Below, piece by piece: positions 44,965 to 55,466 of a stretch of DNA of 64,000 nt. Both the position numbers and the translations under genes were made by a program. The stretch's first letter is position 1; each line of letters starts with the position of its first letter. The notes under the pieces were generated by a model. It did not search any database, was not told the DNA's origin, and saw only the letters and a program-made list of their open reading frames with translations. Source of the DNA: Pochonia chlamydosporia 170 (lineage: Eukaryota; Ascomycota; Sordariomycetes; Hypocreales; Clavicipitaceae); assembly GCF_001653235.2 (NCBI RefSeq), contig NW_019154050.1, positions 583,207 to 647,206 on the forward strand. Direction: 5' to 3'.

Positions 44965-45590
44965 GTTGTGCACCTGATGGCATGCTTCCAAGGTGGCCAA
45001 TACATCGCCTTACCTTTTCAGCTCCTCTTCACCTTGGAAAGCGGCGAGCGAAGACTCGGTTGAGAACACTCTGCGCAAGGCCCCAAGTGAATCCGAGATA
45101 GCCAACGACAACGCAGCGTTCAAAGTTGTGCAACTAACTGGCCAGTTTTGGCCAACCTCCCAGCCAATCAGGCAGGGCTAACTCTACCTAGCAAAAGAAA
45201 GGAGTCATTTCGCCAATAGGGAACGTGGACAGAGAGGACTGAGGAAATGTCATTACGCACCAGTGTCTACTTCGTCGGCGCAGTTCAGCTAAGACTAGGG
45301 GCAGTTAGCCAGTAAGTGCGTATCGCTTTGTTAAGGTCAGGGGTAGTTTGTCCAATGAGTGAATGACCGTTCTCGCCCCAGAAAGACAGAGGTACTTCAT
45401 TGTTAATCCAGCACGGATATCCTCACCATTGTCAGGGATAATATCAGGGAGAGTCCCCGTACACCCTGATGAGGTCAATGGCTGGTGTGGCTATTATCAG
45501 GGGTCGGTATCCAATAAAGGCGCAGGGTCCAATTAAGTTCCGGGGCTTCGTAACCAATGATTGAAACGTCAATGCCCTTCACAAGAGAAC
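44965..45590. repeat. degenerate CCAATAAGG repeat block, right copy
   Basis: Begins GCACCTGATGGCATGCTTCC and has CCTTGGAAAGCG and GCAACTAACTGGCC. Then follow ATTTCGCCAATAGGG, GTTAAGGTCAGGGGTAGTTT and TCCAATAAAGGCGCAGGG. Same block order and orientation as 39845-40575. Confidence 0.65.
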
Positions 45591-47444
45591 TCGCACGTCT
45601 AACATAACGCAGACCGCGTGGATGAACTCTGCCATTCTTCCATGAGGTGTCTCACCCAAGTATACGGGCGCTTTACCTATTCCCTGGGATAAAGAAGATG
45701 GTCCCATGTTCGGGCAGCATTATGAATCGTTACGTAGAGGTTCAGTTCATAGCACTGCTAGCAGCCTCTCGGCATATTACTAAGTCGGGACTCAAACAAC
45801 TGTATTAGTTTCTTTATCTTGGCTACGCCTACAGTAATACAGTGTCCGCGTACAATTAATTCGCTGGTCAACACTCTCCTCGGCCGCTTTGACATTCCAA
45901 TCACCAGAATCGGGGTCCCCCGAAAAGCATCCCGCAGGTTTCATGCCATCACCATCGTCACGAGCCCAGCCCGCAGATGCTTTGCACTGACTGCATGGGA
46001 GACTATTCGAGAGAGCCATAGTCTGACGCCATATGTGTTGGCCGGCGTTGAATATCGATTCTCTTTGGGGAGGGGTTTGCGGCAGCTGTACTGTATTACT
46101 GTCAGCTCAACCCTTGTTCTCCAAAGAGTTGAGGTTCATGGGTTCTGTAGCTTACACCGCAATAGCCAGGCACTTCATCAGGATCGACTGGACAGCAAGA
46201 TTTGGAAAAGGCCACAGCAGCTTGTAGTTCACCAGTTCGTCGAAACTGCAAGGCAATTAGCTGAACGTAGCTCGCTTTGTTTCATTTGCCTACTCCACGT
46301 GTTCGTCGACTAGCCGTTCGGATCGCGGGGACGCCATGGGGATCCCTCAACGCCACTTTTCCATGATCCTAAGATGCCAGCGAATCTTCGATGGAAGGCA
46401 GCTCGATTAGTCGCGGAAGGTGTTGCCGATAGACATCGATGCCAGGTCCAGTCTGCAGATTTCAACCGAGTTCCTGCCCAAGCGCCAAAGTGCTGATTTG
46501 TAATGTGCATGCCTTGCGATCGTCGTTTTCAAAAGGTGTGCACACAGTCGCTCCCGGCAGACAGTGTTACAGCGGCGAGGATAGGGATGGAAAATATGAG
46601 CAAAGCGACTGACCAAGGCATGAATTAGGTCCTGAAATGCCTTTCCTCATGCAACTTCCCAGCAACGTCATCCTCGCTTCGACAATGGTTGAAGAACTAG
46701 AAGAGAATGCATTTGCGGGGAGACGGGTCACTGCATCGCGCGATTTCAGTTACATAGGTTGAGGTGGGCACTACCTAAGCTGCCAGTCCTGGTGTTGGGG
46801 CCTGGGAGAAAGACCCTTAAACCTGGCATTGTTAGGGAGTTTTCCTTGCCTGTCATTGGCTTGACGACTTGGTGGTCGTTTGCCTGTCATTGACCCCCAG
46901 CCTCTGTGAAAAGTTACTGGATTGTTGATTGGACAGCACCCAGTTGACTAAATCGATCGGCCGTTTGTAGGATAAAGGAGGCGGTCCCAGGTCATTCTTG
47001 AAAGAGCAGTCGGGGTGAGGTGGTTGACGGGCAGAAGAGTCGTCACAGGCGATGGTGTGAATCGTCACAGATTAGTTCATTGCACCTAGTTAAGGTTCAA
47101 ACCACGTGGCAATGTACAGTCTTGTTTATTTCCGACAACAACTCTAAGCTCGTGCAGTTGCCCTTCTTCACAAGACACTACTTTGATCTCGCAACATCGG
47201 GATCCTTCCAGATGAAACGCCCTACAACCAGTTGCCGTTGTTTCGGCCAACTTGTAGCCCGAATGTACTTGCGGAATGATTGCGTGTGGGCACATTCCCG
47301 GACGATCCTATATGACGCTACATTTCTTGAGACTCCCGATCGACTTTGTATATAGAGTGTGTTAGTAGTCTTTTTGGGTGGTTGGCCGGCCATCATACGG
47401 TTGAGCTCACACAACCAGCGAAATTCCTGCTTTCTTGAGCAAGC
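45591..47444. other. 1.8-kb stretch without a recognisable gene
   Basis: Overlapping frames on both strands (best: plus 45819-46313, minus 45792-46019) lack motifs and plausible splice structure. Confidence 0.4.
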
Positions 47445-50258
47445 CTAGGTTAGGTCTATAGAAACCATATCATCATCGCTATCCTCAAAACCCTGCCAAT
47501 TTGACGATCGCCGATTTATTTCCGTCCGTAGATTGTCCAAACAAGCGTCCTGCGGTTGAGAGAAATATGGCGGAGTTATGCAGGGTGATCGTGACTCTAC
47601 ACTACGATTAGTACCCGAAGAATCACGATCCCTGGAGTGTGAGGCTCGACAACGACGGCTACTTCTCCGGCTTTTTGATCGAGTCCGATTCATTTCGCGG
47701 TTTTCGGAACCAAATCTATCTGAACCTGTTCTTGCTATCATTGTCGGTGCACAGGACGATCGCGAATGCACGGTACTGTTGGTGCGGGAAGAATATCGAT
47801 TCCTGGACTTTGCAACGCTCTGTTGCTTCGAACGTGCCCGGGTAAGGTCGCGCTTTTGGCAACCAAACGTATCTGAACCTGCCCTTGACATCGGCGGGCT
47901 TATACGGAGCGCGCTGCTTCCGCGAGTCAACAAAGCGCCAGGAGCCGTGTCAGTGTCGGTCTGTCCAACCAGTCTCGGTTGGTCCAAGGTAGTCACAGGA
48001 ATAGTCGATCGGGAAGTAAAACTTAAGCGTGGAGAACACGGTAGCTGGCCTGTTTGTGGACTATGCGATGTGCGATCTGCCTGTTTTAAAGGCGACTCGC
48101 GACGCTTCGGTTGATCTCGATTCATAGCCACTGAAACTGGAGACGATAAGAGAGCTTGGTCATCCGGAACAGGGGACCGAGACTGCAAAGAAGCACTATG
48201 CCGGTAGATATCGGTTACGCCGGATAAGGAAGCCCTGCGGCTCTCACTTTCCAAAGCCATTCTTCCAATCCCAGCCAAATAGGCTGAGAACGGGCTGGGC
48301 AGTACGGAACGGGAAGATGTTGAGCTACTAAACAATACTTCTTCGGTATTATCAGGCCAGTTCCGGGCGGCTTTGGGGTCCACGACGCGCTCGGGGCATG
48401 CCTCCCATGACATGGACGAGAGACTGCCACTGGATTCGCGACCTGGTGAATCAAGGCCACCAGTGAGTTGTGATACAGTAACCGGAGTACCCGAAGCGTT
48501 GTCAACAGTAGCTGCGACATGGTGGCCTAAGGGTGAAAATCGATCAGGAGTGCGCGATTCATCGCCAGACTGAGGGTCTACGTCCATAAGTGGGCTCAGG
48601 ACGCCTGGATGATCCTCTTCCGTGATAGTCTCGAGGCGGCTGTCATTTGGCCAGTTGCGATAAGCATTTTGAACGACTTGGGACCTGTTTATGTTTACTA
48701 TTGGTTGCGATAGATCGTATTCGAATGTGCACGATCCAAAAAAACATCGTCTGAATTCCTGCAAGAGAAACGATACTCCAATCTCCGGCTGACCGGTTTG
48801 AGATACAAGATAAGGTAAGAAAGCCTTTTCTTGAAGAAATCTAAAAACCGATATATGGGGTCTGCCATATCTGTAGTCTATTTTTTGGAGAAGACTCATT
48901 TCATCAGAGATTCCTTCCTTCAAATCATCGCCGTCGGAGCATGGATTGAACGACGAAGTTGGGACTTTTGCGCCGTCGTCAATGTTGCGAGTGCGAAACC
49001 CAACAAGTTTGGCTCGTCTGTGGAAAAGCGATATGCAGTTGGGATCTGTGAGAAGCTCTCCCGTATCTGCTTTGGGTTTCCACGCACTTAGAGATGCAAA
49101 TTGCCGAAGTGCCGCCAACATAACCGCCAAATACGCGAGGTCGAACGAAGGCGGGCCTACAACGCATCGGAATTCTCCTTCTTTGACTTCGACGTAGCCA
49201 ACTTTTCCGGACCAGCAGGAGCGCATGGTGGATCGCAATGACATTTGGTCTGCCTTAGCCTTCTTCCGTAATTCTTTGGGGATCAAATATGACCAGATGA
49301 TCTCGGCAGCAATGCCTAAGTAGAGCATGTTTGATTGCAGCGACTTCATGCCAGGAATCATATTTAACGAGGAAATCACACGCTCGTTTATGTCTCGCCG
49401 TTGCTCCGGATCTCTCACTCCCGGGAAGACCTTTCCTGCCTCGAAAACAGAATCAATCCATCGTCGGTCCACTTCATTCACACCTGGAGCGCGACACTCC
49501 AACAACTCCACAGTCTCTCTACCAAGGCATTTCTGTATGGAATGACTACCGAAGGTAAACGTTGACCACGTCTCGTAGATGCATTTCAACCCAGAGTAGA
49601 GCTCGTCTTCCAGCCGCCAGTCGAAGTACTTAGACCAGCTGCTCAAATGTAATGACTCCATTATACCAGGGAATTGAATAAGTGCGTCGAGGGCGCCTGC
49701 AATGGCCAGGCGCCGGTCGATCAGTCGTAGAGACCTTTTTTTAGTTACACTGAGCCGTTGATACCACTCGCAAAAGTCAAAGTTGTTCCCATCATACTCT
49801 CGTACTTTAGTATATATTTGACCATCAGAGAAGGGCCTTTCATGTTGGTACTGCTCCGTTCGCCTTCTTATCATGTAGTTTGAGCGTATATCACTCATGT
49901 CCGTGGAGAAGAGTCTAATGGTCCATAGTAGGTCGTCATCGACCTTCTTCGCCGCTTCAATCCGATGTCGACCTTGACTGTAAGCCACGGAATGGCCTGT
50001 AAGACGCGGAAATTCTAGGTAGAGGTTCTTCCGTTGAAGCTCCCTCAACGACAGGCCGAGACTTCCGAGGACAGAAATTACCTCTGATCTGTCTACATAC
50101 CCGTCCACCCAATGTCTTTGGTTGCTGTGGTCAATAGACGTTCCTCTGAATAATTCCTCAAGGTGGCCGCTATGCTCGTCGTAGTAATGACGACCTCCTG
50201 CATCGTCAAGGAAACAGAGGCGGGAGAGCGGAACTTGGACAACTCCTAGACAGTCCAT
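47445..50258 (-). CDS. DUF3723-family protein
   Basis: A 937-aa single-exon frame from ATG at 50258. The N-terminal 400 residues are the DUF3723 domain: LEFPRLTGHSVAYSQGRHRI then EAAKK (about 80-105), RPFSDGQIYTKVREY (about 141-155), WYQRLSVTKKRSLRLI, then ALDALIQFPGIMESLHL. Residues from about 530 on are low-complexity: Ser/Pro-rich with RSKSRRSSRRCRAS-type Arg/Ser stretches. The protein ends in DSDDDMVSIDLT, a SUMO-interaction-like C terminus. No lesion is seen. DUF3723 genes have no known biochemical activity but are recurrent passengers of Starship elements in Pezizomycotina. A minisatellite lies 160-920 bp upstream of the start. Confidence 0.85.
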   Translation of the reverse strand: MDCLGVVQVPLSRLCFLDDAGGRHYYDEHSGHLEELFRGTSIDHSNQRHWVDGYVDRSEVISVLGSLGLSLRELQRKNLYLEFPRLTGHSVAYSQGRHRIEAAKKVDDDLLWTIRLFSTDMSDIRSNYMIRRRTEQYQHERPFSDGQIYTKVREYDGNNFDFCEWYQRLSVTKKRSLRLIDRRLAIAGALDALIQFPGIMESLHLSSWSKYFDWRLEDELYSGLKCIYETWSTFTFGSHSIQKCLGRETVELLECRAPGVNEVDRRWIDSVFEAGKVFPGVRDPEQRRDINERVISSLNMIPGMKSLQSNMLYLGIAAEIIWSYLIPKELRKKAKADQMSLRSTMRSCWSGKVGYVEVKEGEFRCVVGPPSFDLAYLAVMLAALRQFASLSAWKPKADTGELLTDPNCISLFHRRAKLVGFRTRNIDDGAKVPTSSFNPCSDGDDLKEGISDEMSLLQKIDYRYGRPHISVFRFLQEKAFLPYLVSQTGQPEIGVSFLLQEFRRCFFGSCTFEYDLSQPIVNINRSQVVQNAYRNWPNDSRLETITEEDHPGVLSPLMDVDPQSGDESRTPDRFSPLGHHVAATVDNASGTPVTVSQLTGGLDSPGRESSGSLSSMSWEACPERVVDPKAARNWPDNTEEVLFSSSTSSRSVLPSPFSAYLAGIGRMALESESRRASLSGVTDIYRHSASLQSRSPVPDDQALLSSPVSVAMNRDQPKRRESPLKQADRTSHSPQTGQLPCSPRLSFTSRSTIPVTTLDQPRLVGQTDTDTAPGALLTRGSSALRISPPMSRAGSDTFGCQKRDLTRARSKQQSVAKSRNRYSSRTNSTVHSRSSCAPTMIARTGSDRFGSENREMNRTRSKSRRSSRRCRASHSRDRDSSGTNRSVESRSPCITPPYFSQPQDACLDNLRTEINRRSSNWQGFEDSDDDMVSIDLT

Positions 50259-50429
50259 TTTGGCTTTACGGCGGAATCAGAGACTTTTTGATCTCAGACG
50301 GACATCAATATTTTATAGTTCGGTAAATAGAGTAAACTTGCTTCTTTTTCATCTCTGCTATATCTACTTTATGGATTTGAATCTGTAAATATCGACATAT
50401 ACAACTCTATAATAGCATTCAACTTCTGA

Positions 50430-51175
50430 TGGTAGGCGAGGGCGGATCGGCAGACCTAAGAACAATAATCATCATCCGGTAGACGAGGACGCAGTGGCAG
50501 AATAACTTTCGACGATGGCGGATTGGCAGAAGACCGATATTCGACATCTGGTAGGCGAGGGCGCCTTGACAGAACCGTAGTGAGCATCTGGCAGGCGAGG
50601 GCGCATTGATAGAACAACACCTGGTAGGCGAGGGCGCATTGACGGAACAGTATTCAGCATCTGGCAGGCGAGGGCGCATTGACGGAACAGTATTCAGCAT
50701 CTGGCAGGCGAGGGCGCATTGATAGAACAACACCTGGTAGGCGAGGGCGCATTGACGGAACAGTATTCAGCATCTGGCAGGCGAGGGCGCATTGATAGAA
50801 CAACACCTGGTAGGCGAGGGCGCATTGACGGAACAGTATTCAGCATCTGGCAGGCGAGGGCGCATTGACGGAACAGTATTCAGCATCTGGCAGGCGAGGG
50901 CGCATTGACGGAACAGTATTCAGCATCTGGCAGGCGAGGGCGCATTGATAGAACAACACCTGGTAGGCGAGGGCGCATTGACGGAACAGTATTCAGCATC
51001 TGGCAGGCGAGGGCGCATTGATAGAACAACACCTGGTAGGCGAGGGCGCATTGACGGAACAGTATTCAGCATCTGGCAGGCGAGGGCGCATTGATAGAAC
51101 AACACCTGGTAGGCGAGGGCGCATTGACGGAACAGTAGTCAGCATCAGGCGAGGGGCGCCTTGATAGAAGAGTAG
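50430..51175. repeat. minisatellite with 33- and 40-bp units in higher-order alternation
   Basis: About 20 copies of a core GGCAGGCGAGGGCGCATTGA. Each is followed either by TAGAACAACACCT (33-bp unit) or by CGGAACAGTATTCAGCATCT (40-bp unit). Much of the array alternates as a 73-bp dimer with runs of the 40-bp unit between. The central copies are nearly identical and the edge copies degenerate. It lies upstream of the DUF3723 gene. Confidence 0.92.
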
Positions 51176-52172
51176 CAGGTTTGCATAATCTCATTGATCA
51201 ACTTCCCGTAACAAATGGGTGGGCATTTCGTTCCTCCCCTGGTCGAAGCGCAGCGGGTCGTGGACATGTGGCGCAACGTCAACAGAATTCAGCCCTACGG
51301 CTGAGATCGATGCTTCCTTGCGTTCCAACTTGTGACGCAATCTTTGGGAGGCTGTCCCGGCATCTGTTTTGCTAAGTCCTATCCACGTTGGTCAGACGAA
51401 ACCCGCAGGTCCAATGCGACAACAATCTTATTTGCAACAATAACTAACTAACTTAACTTAACTAACTAGCTAACTTATATTAATAATAAATACTTGCAAA
51501 GAATTCCCTCAGACATACGAAACCTCTGCCCGCTTTTGACACTTTTGCAGCCAGTGCGGCCAGAGAGGCCAGTGTAACCCGCCTTGCTGACGCAAAAAAA
51601 ACGACAAATGCAACTCAGCCTTCCCAATTGTGTCCCAGTTGGGCCAAGTTCAGGTCACCGGATGTGCCGCGATTGGTGCATTCCAGTGAACTCATCACCA
51701 ACAGTCACACACAACTGCCACTTAATACACTTTTCAAATGGCCTGTCGTCGATTGCTATCTGTTTGCCCAGTCGCCCAGTCCGTTAACCATAACAGTTCA
51801 ACAAACACTGTGTCGCTGTTCTCGATTTAGTCCTCTGGGCGAGCGCTCTCGTCTTCTCCTGCCTTGCATCTGGAGTAGTTTTTCTCGGCTGGTTGCCTCA
51901 TAATGCTTGTGAGAGTCAGTTCGGTCTCTTCTAGAAAAATATTGCTCTGGCAACTCTTACAACAGTGCGGCTAGCATGATAGTGCCGGGCTTTATGTCTC
52001 CATTATTCATTAAATGTGGCTGGATAACTTGCAAATTGAGAGGTAGCCTCGACAGCCTTCCGATCAAGGATTGGAACTTGTTCTCGTTCAATACTGCTAG
52101 ATCTCCGGTTGGTTACAGCCCGAATCGTTGAAGGTAGATTTGGGGAAAGAGATGTCGCATTTAGCAAAAATT
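51176..52172. other. intergenic, no gene recognised
   Basis: Includes an AACTAACTTAACTTAACTAA-type low-complexity patch at about 51440-51480. No gene is seen. Confidence 0.45.
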
Positions 52173-52616
52173 CTAAATCATGTATGATCCATCACGGTTC
52201 ATTTCACCACAATCCACGCCAATGTGAATATCTTCCCCAGAGAGTGGCTTGTTTACCCACTGCCCCGTCTGCCTGTCCTTGGACCGTTTCCGACAATCGC
52301 TGGCGGTAATAAGAGTGTAGCTCATAATGTTCTTTAACGCCTCTTGATAATCTCTTGCATCTTCACGCCATCGTTCATTTTGACAATATACATCCATGTG
52401 TGCCTTGTTCACCTCCGTGAGACGGTTGATCTCCAGAAGCTGAAGCTCGATCTCTCTCTTGGTCGTCTTGAGTTCATAAAGCAATGCCTGTATTTGCTCA
52501 AACTGAGCCTGCAAGGCGGCATCTTCACTTTGTCGTGCCGATCCGACCTTCGTCCAAGGCATCAATTGCCGTGGTGCTTTTGGGAAAGGGCTGAGTGGAT
52601 TGTCAAGTAGACCCAT
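52173..52616 (-). CDS. small coiled-coil protein
   Basis: 147 aa from ATG at 52616. A polar N terminus (MGLLDNPLSPFPKAPRQLMP) precedes a strong coiled coil at about residues 30-70 (ALQAQFEQIQALLYELKTTK, then REIELQLLEINRLTE). A charged C terminus follows (WREDARDYQEALKNIMSYTL). No known domain. It is one of three small coiled-coil genes in 3.3 kb. Confidence 0.5.
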   Translation of the reverse strand: MGLLDNPLSPFPKAPRQLMPWTKVGSARQSEDAALQAQFEQIQALLYELKTTKREIELQLLEINRLTEVNKAHMDVYCQNERWREDARDYQEALKNIMSYTLITASDCRKRSKDRQTGQWVNKPLSGEDIHIGVDCGEMNRDGSYMI

Positions 52617-52885
52617 AGTGAGGATATGGCAGCGGATGGTACCAGTCAGAAAAAATCGTAAGATTTTGTAGAGGGCGAGGATTGACAGGAGGCTGAGCGG
52701 TTCATTTTAGATGTGGGATGGATAACACACAGTTTTCAGAACGACCAGGGTAGCTTATATTGGTTTTCTACATACTGAAAGTAGAGAAACGACCTCCGAA
52801 TCAAAATAATCCAAGCACGGAAAAATGCACAAGCGCAAACACAAGCATACACAATCGCATACATCCACGATGGTAGCCCCGTCGT

Positions 52886-53382
52886 TTAGAAATAATCCTC
52901 AAGGCGGAACTCCTCCTCCGACAAGGAATGGGTAGAGGAGAATGAGTCATCAGTTATTTCAGCCTCGTAGTCATCAACTGCGGCGTAGCTATACTCGGAG
53001 CCCGAGCATTGGCTAGGAGGCTGTTGGTAATGCAACGATTCGAGCTGCTTTTGCATCGAGTCCACTTTCGTCTGCAAAGAGCTGAACAACTGCTCAAGCT
53101 TGCGTTGGTTCTCATACACCCATGTCAACATGGTGTGAACTGCTGAGAGCGATTTCTGTAGATCAAACCTTGGCGGGTGTTAGCTGTAACTTCATCATCC
53201 TTGCCAGAACACGCCTACGCTTCATCACCATTGCTGCGCTCGGCCACTGAAGCCGGTGTTGGCTCTGCGAACGCTCCTCCCAGGTGCGGCGTAGTTACAG
53301 GGGAGCCAGTCCAAGCCTTGTCAATATCCACCATGCCGTCAAGGAAATAGCTGGGGCTTGTGGGCAGGTTTCGGGCTGCCAT
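52886..53382 (-). CDS. small acidic coiled-coil protein, two exons
   Basis: Exons 53382-53219 and 53168-52886, with a 50-nt intron (GTAGGC, GCTAACA branch, CCAAG acceptor), join in frame to 148 aa. The joint reads ERSNGDEA-FDLQKSLSAVHT. The N terminus is MAARNLPTSPSYFLDGMVDI. A coiled coil (YENQRKLEQLFSSLQTKVDS, then MQKQLESLHYQQ) follows, with an acidic tail (DDYEAEITDDSF...SEEEFRLEDYF). It is divergent from the secreted-protein gene, with 305 bp between start codons. Function unknown. Confidence 0.55.
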
Positions 53383-53687
53383 AGTAGAAGTAGGAAGGGA
53401 ATAGAAGAGGCTATGGACATGAAATTGAACTTGGACAAGATTGCTCGAGAAGAGAGTCGCAATTTATAGACACTCCCTTAGCCCCGGCTCCACCGAGCCA
53501 GCCAAAATCATTTTCGGGGTGTCGATTCATGCCTCCCGATCTCTGGTCCCCGGAATCAAGAATCAGCCCTGTCTAATATTTAAACACCAACATCGCGAGC
53601 CCTCCCAATATTCTCTGTTGGACTTGCCACAACCCTCATTCTGCCTTCCATTTCAATCCAGACGCCACAAAAACTTGAGCCATCAAA

Positions 53688-54560
53688 ATGCGATTTATTA
53701 GCTGTGTCTGCTTGATCCTCTTGACTGTCGTTGCGGCGGCCCTCAAAGAGTCTCCCGCAATATGTGCCTGGCAGCCTGTACTCCCATTAGGTGCGGGGTC
53801 CGTGTTCTCGGCTCGAATTCATAATCCTTGGCTGAAAAGGTGCCAAGCGGTCTTGCGCTTTGGTGACCCTACGTATCTCCCGATTACCTGGGTGTTCGAA
53901 CCAATTAACTGTCTTGGCTCTGAGGAGGCCAATTTTACAGTCCCAACTGGCGTACCTAACGGTGATGCCTACGTTGAGTGGTAGTGACCAACACAAGCCG
54001 GCTATTCTACCGGCTATTCCGCCGCATTCTGCTGCAGCACATGGCTAACTTGTCGGTACAGGGACTGTGCAGGGGACAACACATTATTCTGTGTCCATGT
54101 GATGTTAGCAGGTGGAACGGCGAGTTTGGATTCAACTCCAGTGCAGCAGGTAGGCACAATCGGCTGTGCCTCCAACTTGGCGATGAAGTCAACGACGCTG
54201 GCCACCATGCTCGGCACCACGACGGCCCCCAGTGCCACGCCATCCCAAAATGTTAATCTAAGGTCAGATTCTGCACCCACTACGGGCCAATCGTCAGCGC
54301 CGTCAAGCGCGGTAGAATCCGAACTCCGGCCGGATTCGCGGGTCGATGGCGCCACAGCCTCCAAGCCAATAGATCCATTGACCACGCCAGGCTCCAGCGC
54401 GCAAGCCATCACAGGAACCGGGCAGACCCTGGTAACAAGTGCAACTTCGACAGGAGCATCCACTACCGATAGGGCGAACTCATTGGTCTGCGGCGGCACA
54501 ACACAAACTGTGACCATGATCTCCACTGTCCCTGCCTGTCAATCACCAACACACAGTTAA
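53688..54560 (+). CDS. secreted Cys/Ser/Thr-rich protein, paralogue of the 26-kb gene
   Basis: Exons 53688-53980 and 54062-54560, with an 81-nt intron (GTAGTG, CTAAC branch, GTACAG), join to 263 aa. A signal peptide (MRFISCVCLILLTVVAAALK) is followed by the conserved domain: RCQAVLRFGDPTYLPITWVF, INCLGSEEANFTVPTGVPNG, VEWDCAGDNTLFC, VGTIGCASN. A Ser/Thr-rich tail ends in LVCGGTTQTVTMISTVPAC. Order and spacing of Cys and the CQAV.RF, CLG.E.A.FT.P and W.CAG motifs match the gene at 25825-26878. No GPI signal is apparent. Probably extracellular; role unknown. Confidence 0.75.
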
Positions 54561-54803
54561 AAAACTAACAGGAGCTACTGTGCCGCTGGCTCCCTGCCTT
54601 TAAGCGCCGTGGTCTGTTTGCTCTTCCCTCTGTCCCAATTTGACGACCGTGTGTGTGTGTATGTGCCTGGGTGTGCTGAGCACAAATACCTTCAGGATGC
54701 CGACTCATTTTACCTGTCTTCCTTTTCTTTTGATTTGCTTTTACAGCACACTTTGTTCGTCGCTTAGCTGATAGGTTCTCACTTCTATTCTATTGTCGTC
54801 CTA

Positions 54804-55466
54804 ATGTCGCGTCCAAATCAGCGGCATGACCTGTCACGTCACATGATAAATGAGAGGTCTGGTCGAACTCTCCTTCCCAAATCAACATCTACGCAACATG
54901 CACCACCCCAGCGGAAATCTAGCCATAGACGACAAAACCCTGTCAATCAGACCGCCGTCGCTGGTCCATCACTATACCCAGGAGCTCAGGATACGGGGTT
55001 GGGGGCAGAAAACGTGGTATCTGGATCACAAATGGACGATGCTAATGTCGGGACAGTTGCACCAGCAGCCACGCTCCGTCGGGCAACTCCACATTACGCG
55101 ACTACTCCTAATTCCGTGGAAATCCCAGACGCCGCTCCATCGGCTCCGAACAATCTCCAGCATCCAAGCTCGCTCGTCATGGCACCACTCCCAGGCGCTT
55201 CTGCGGCACCACACATGGCTGTGCCAGTGGCTCAGCCCATCGCCCCAGCACCTCAGTCATATCAACCACCTGTGAGGATGGATTTACCCGCTGTAACACC
55301 TTCAATGCCCACCCCGCAATGGACGCCCCCGGACGCTTATGTCTCAATGACAGCAGTCAGGCAGGCTGACAAGCTGAGGGATCTTGACAGGAGGGTCACA
55401 CAATTGGAAAGGGCGAGCAAAGGTGGTGATGAAGCTGCAAGACAGAAAAAGCAGAGGAGAGGCTAA
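54804..55466 (+). CDS. proline/alanine-rich protein with C-terminal coiled coil
   Basis: A 220-aa single-exon frame from ATG at 54804. Residues 1-165 are low-complexity, rich in Pro, Ala, Ser and Gln. The last 45 residues form a helix (SMTAVRQADKLRDLDRRVTQ, then LERASKGGDEAARQKKQRRG) with a basic end. No domain is known. The frame is long and ATG-initiated, but the composition leaves some doubt. Confidence 0.5.
   Translation: MSRPNQRHDLSRHMINERSGRTLLPKSTSTQHAPPQRKSSHRRQNPVNQTAVAGPSLYPGAQDTGLGAENVVSGSQMDDANVGTVAPAATLRRATPHYATTPNSVEIPDAAPSAPNNLQHPSSLVMAPLPGASAAPHMAVPVAQPIAPAPQSYQPPVRMDLPAVTPSMPTPQWTPPDAYVSMTAVRQADKLRDLDRRVTQLERASKGGDEAARQKKQRRG

Noticed and set aside
50430..51175. CRISPR-like array
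   Set aside because: Eukaryotic context; spacers are not unique but part of the same two repeat units.
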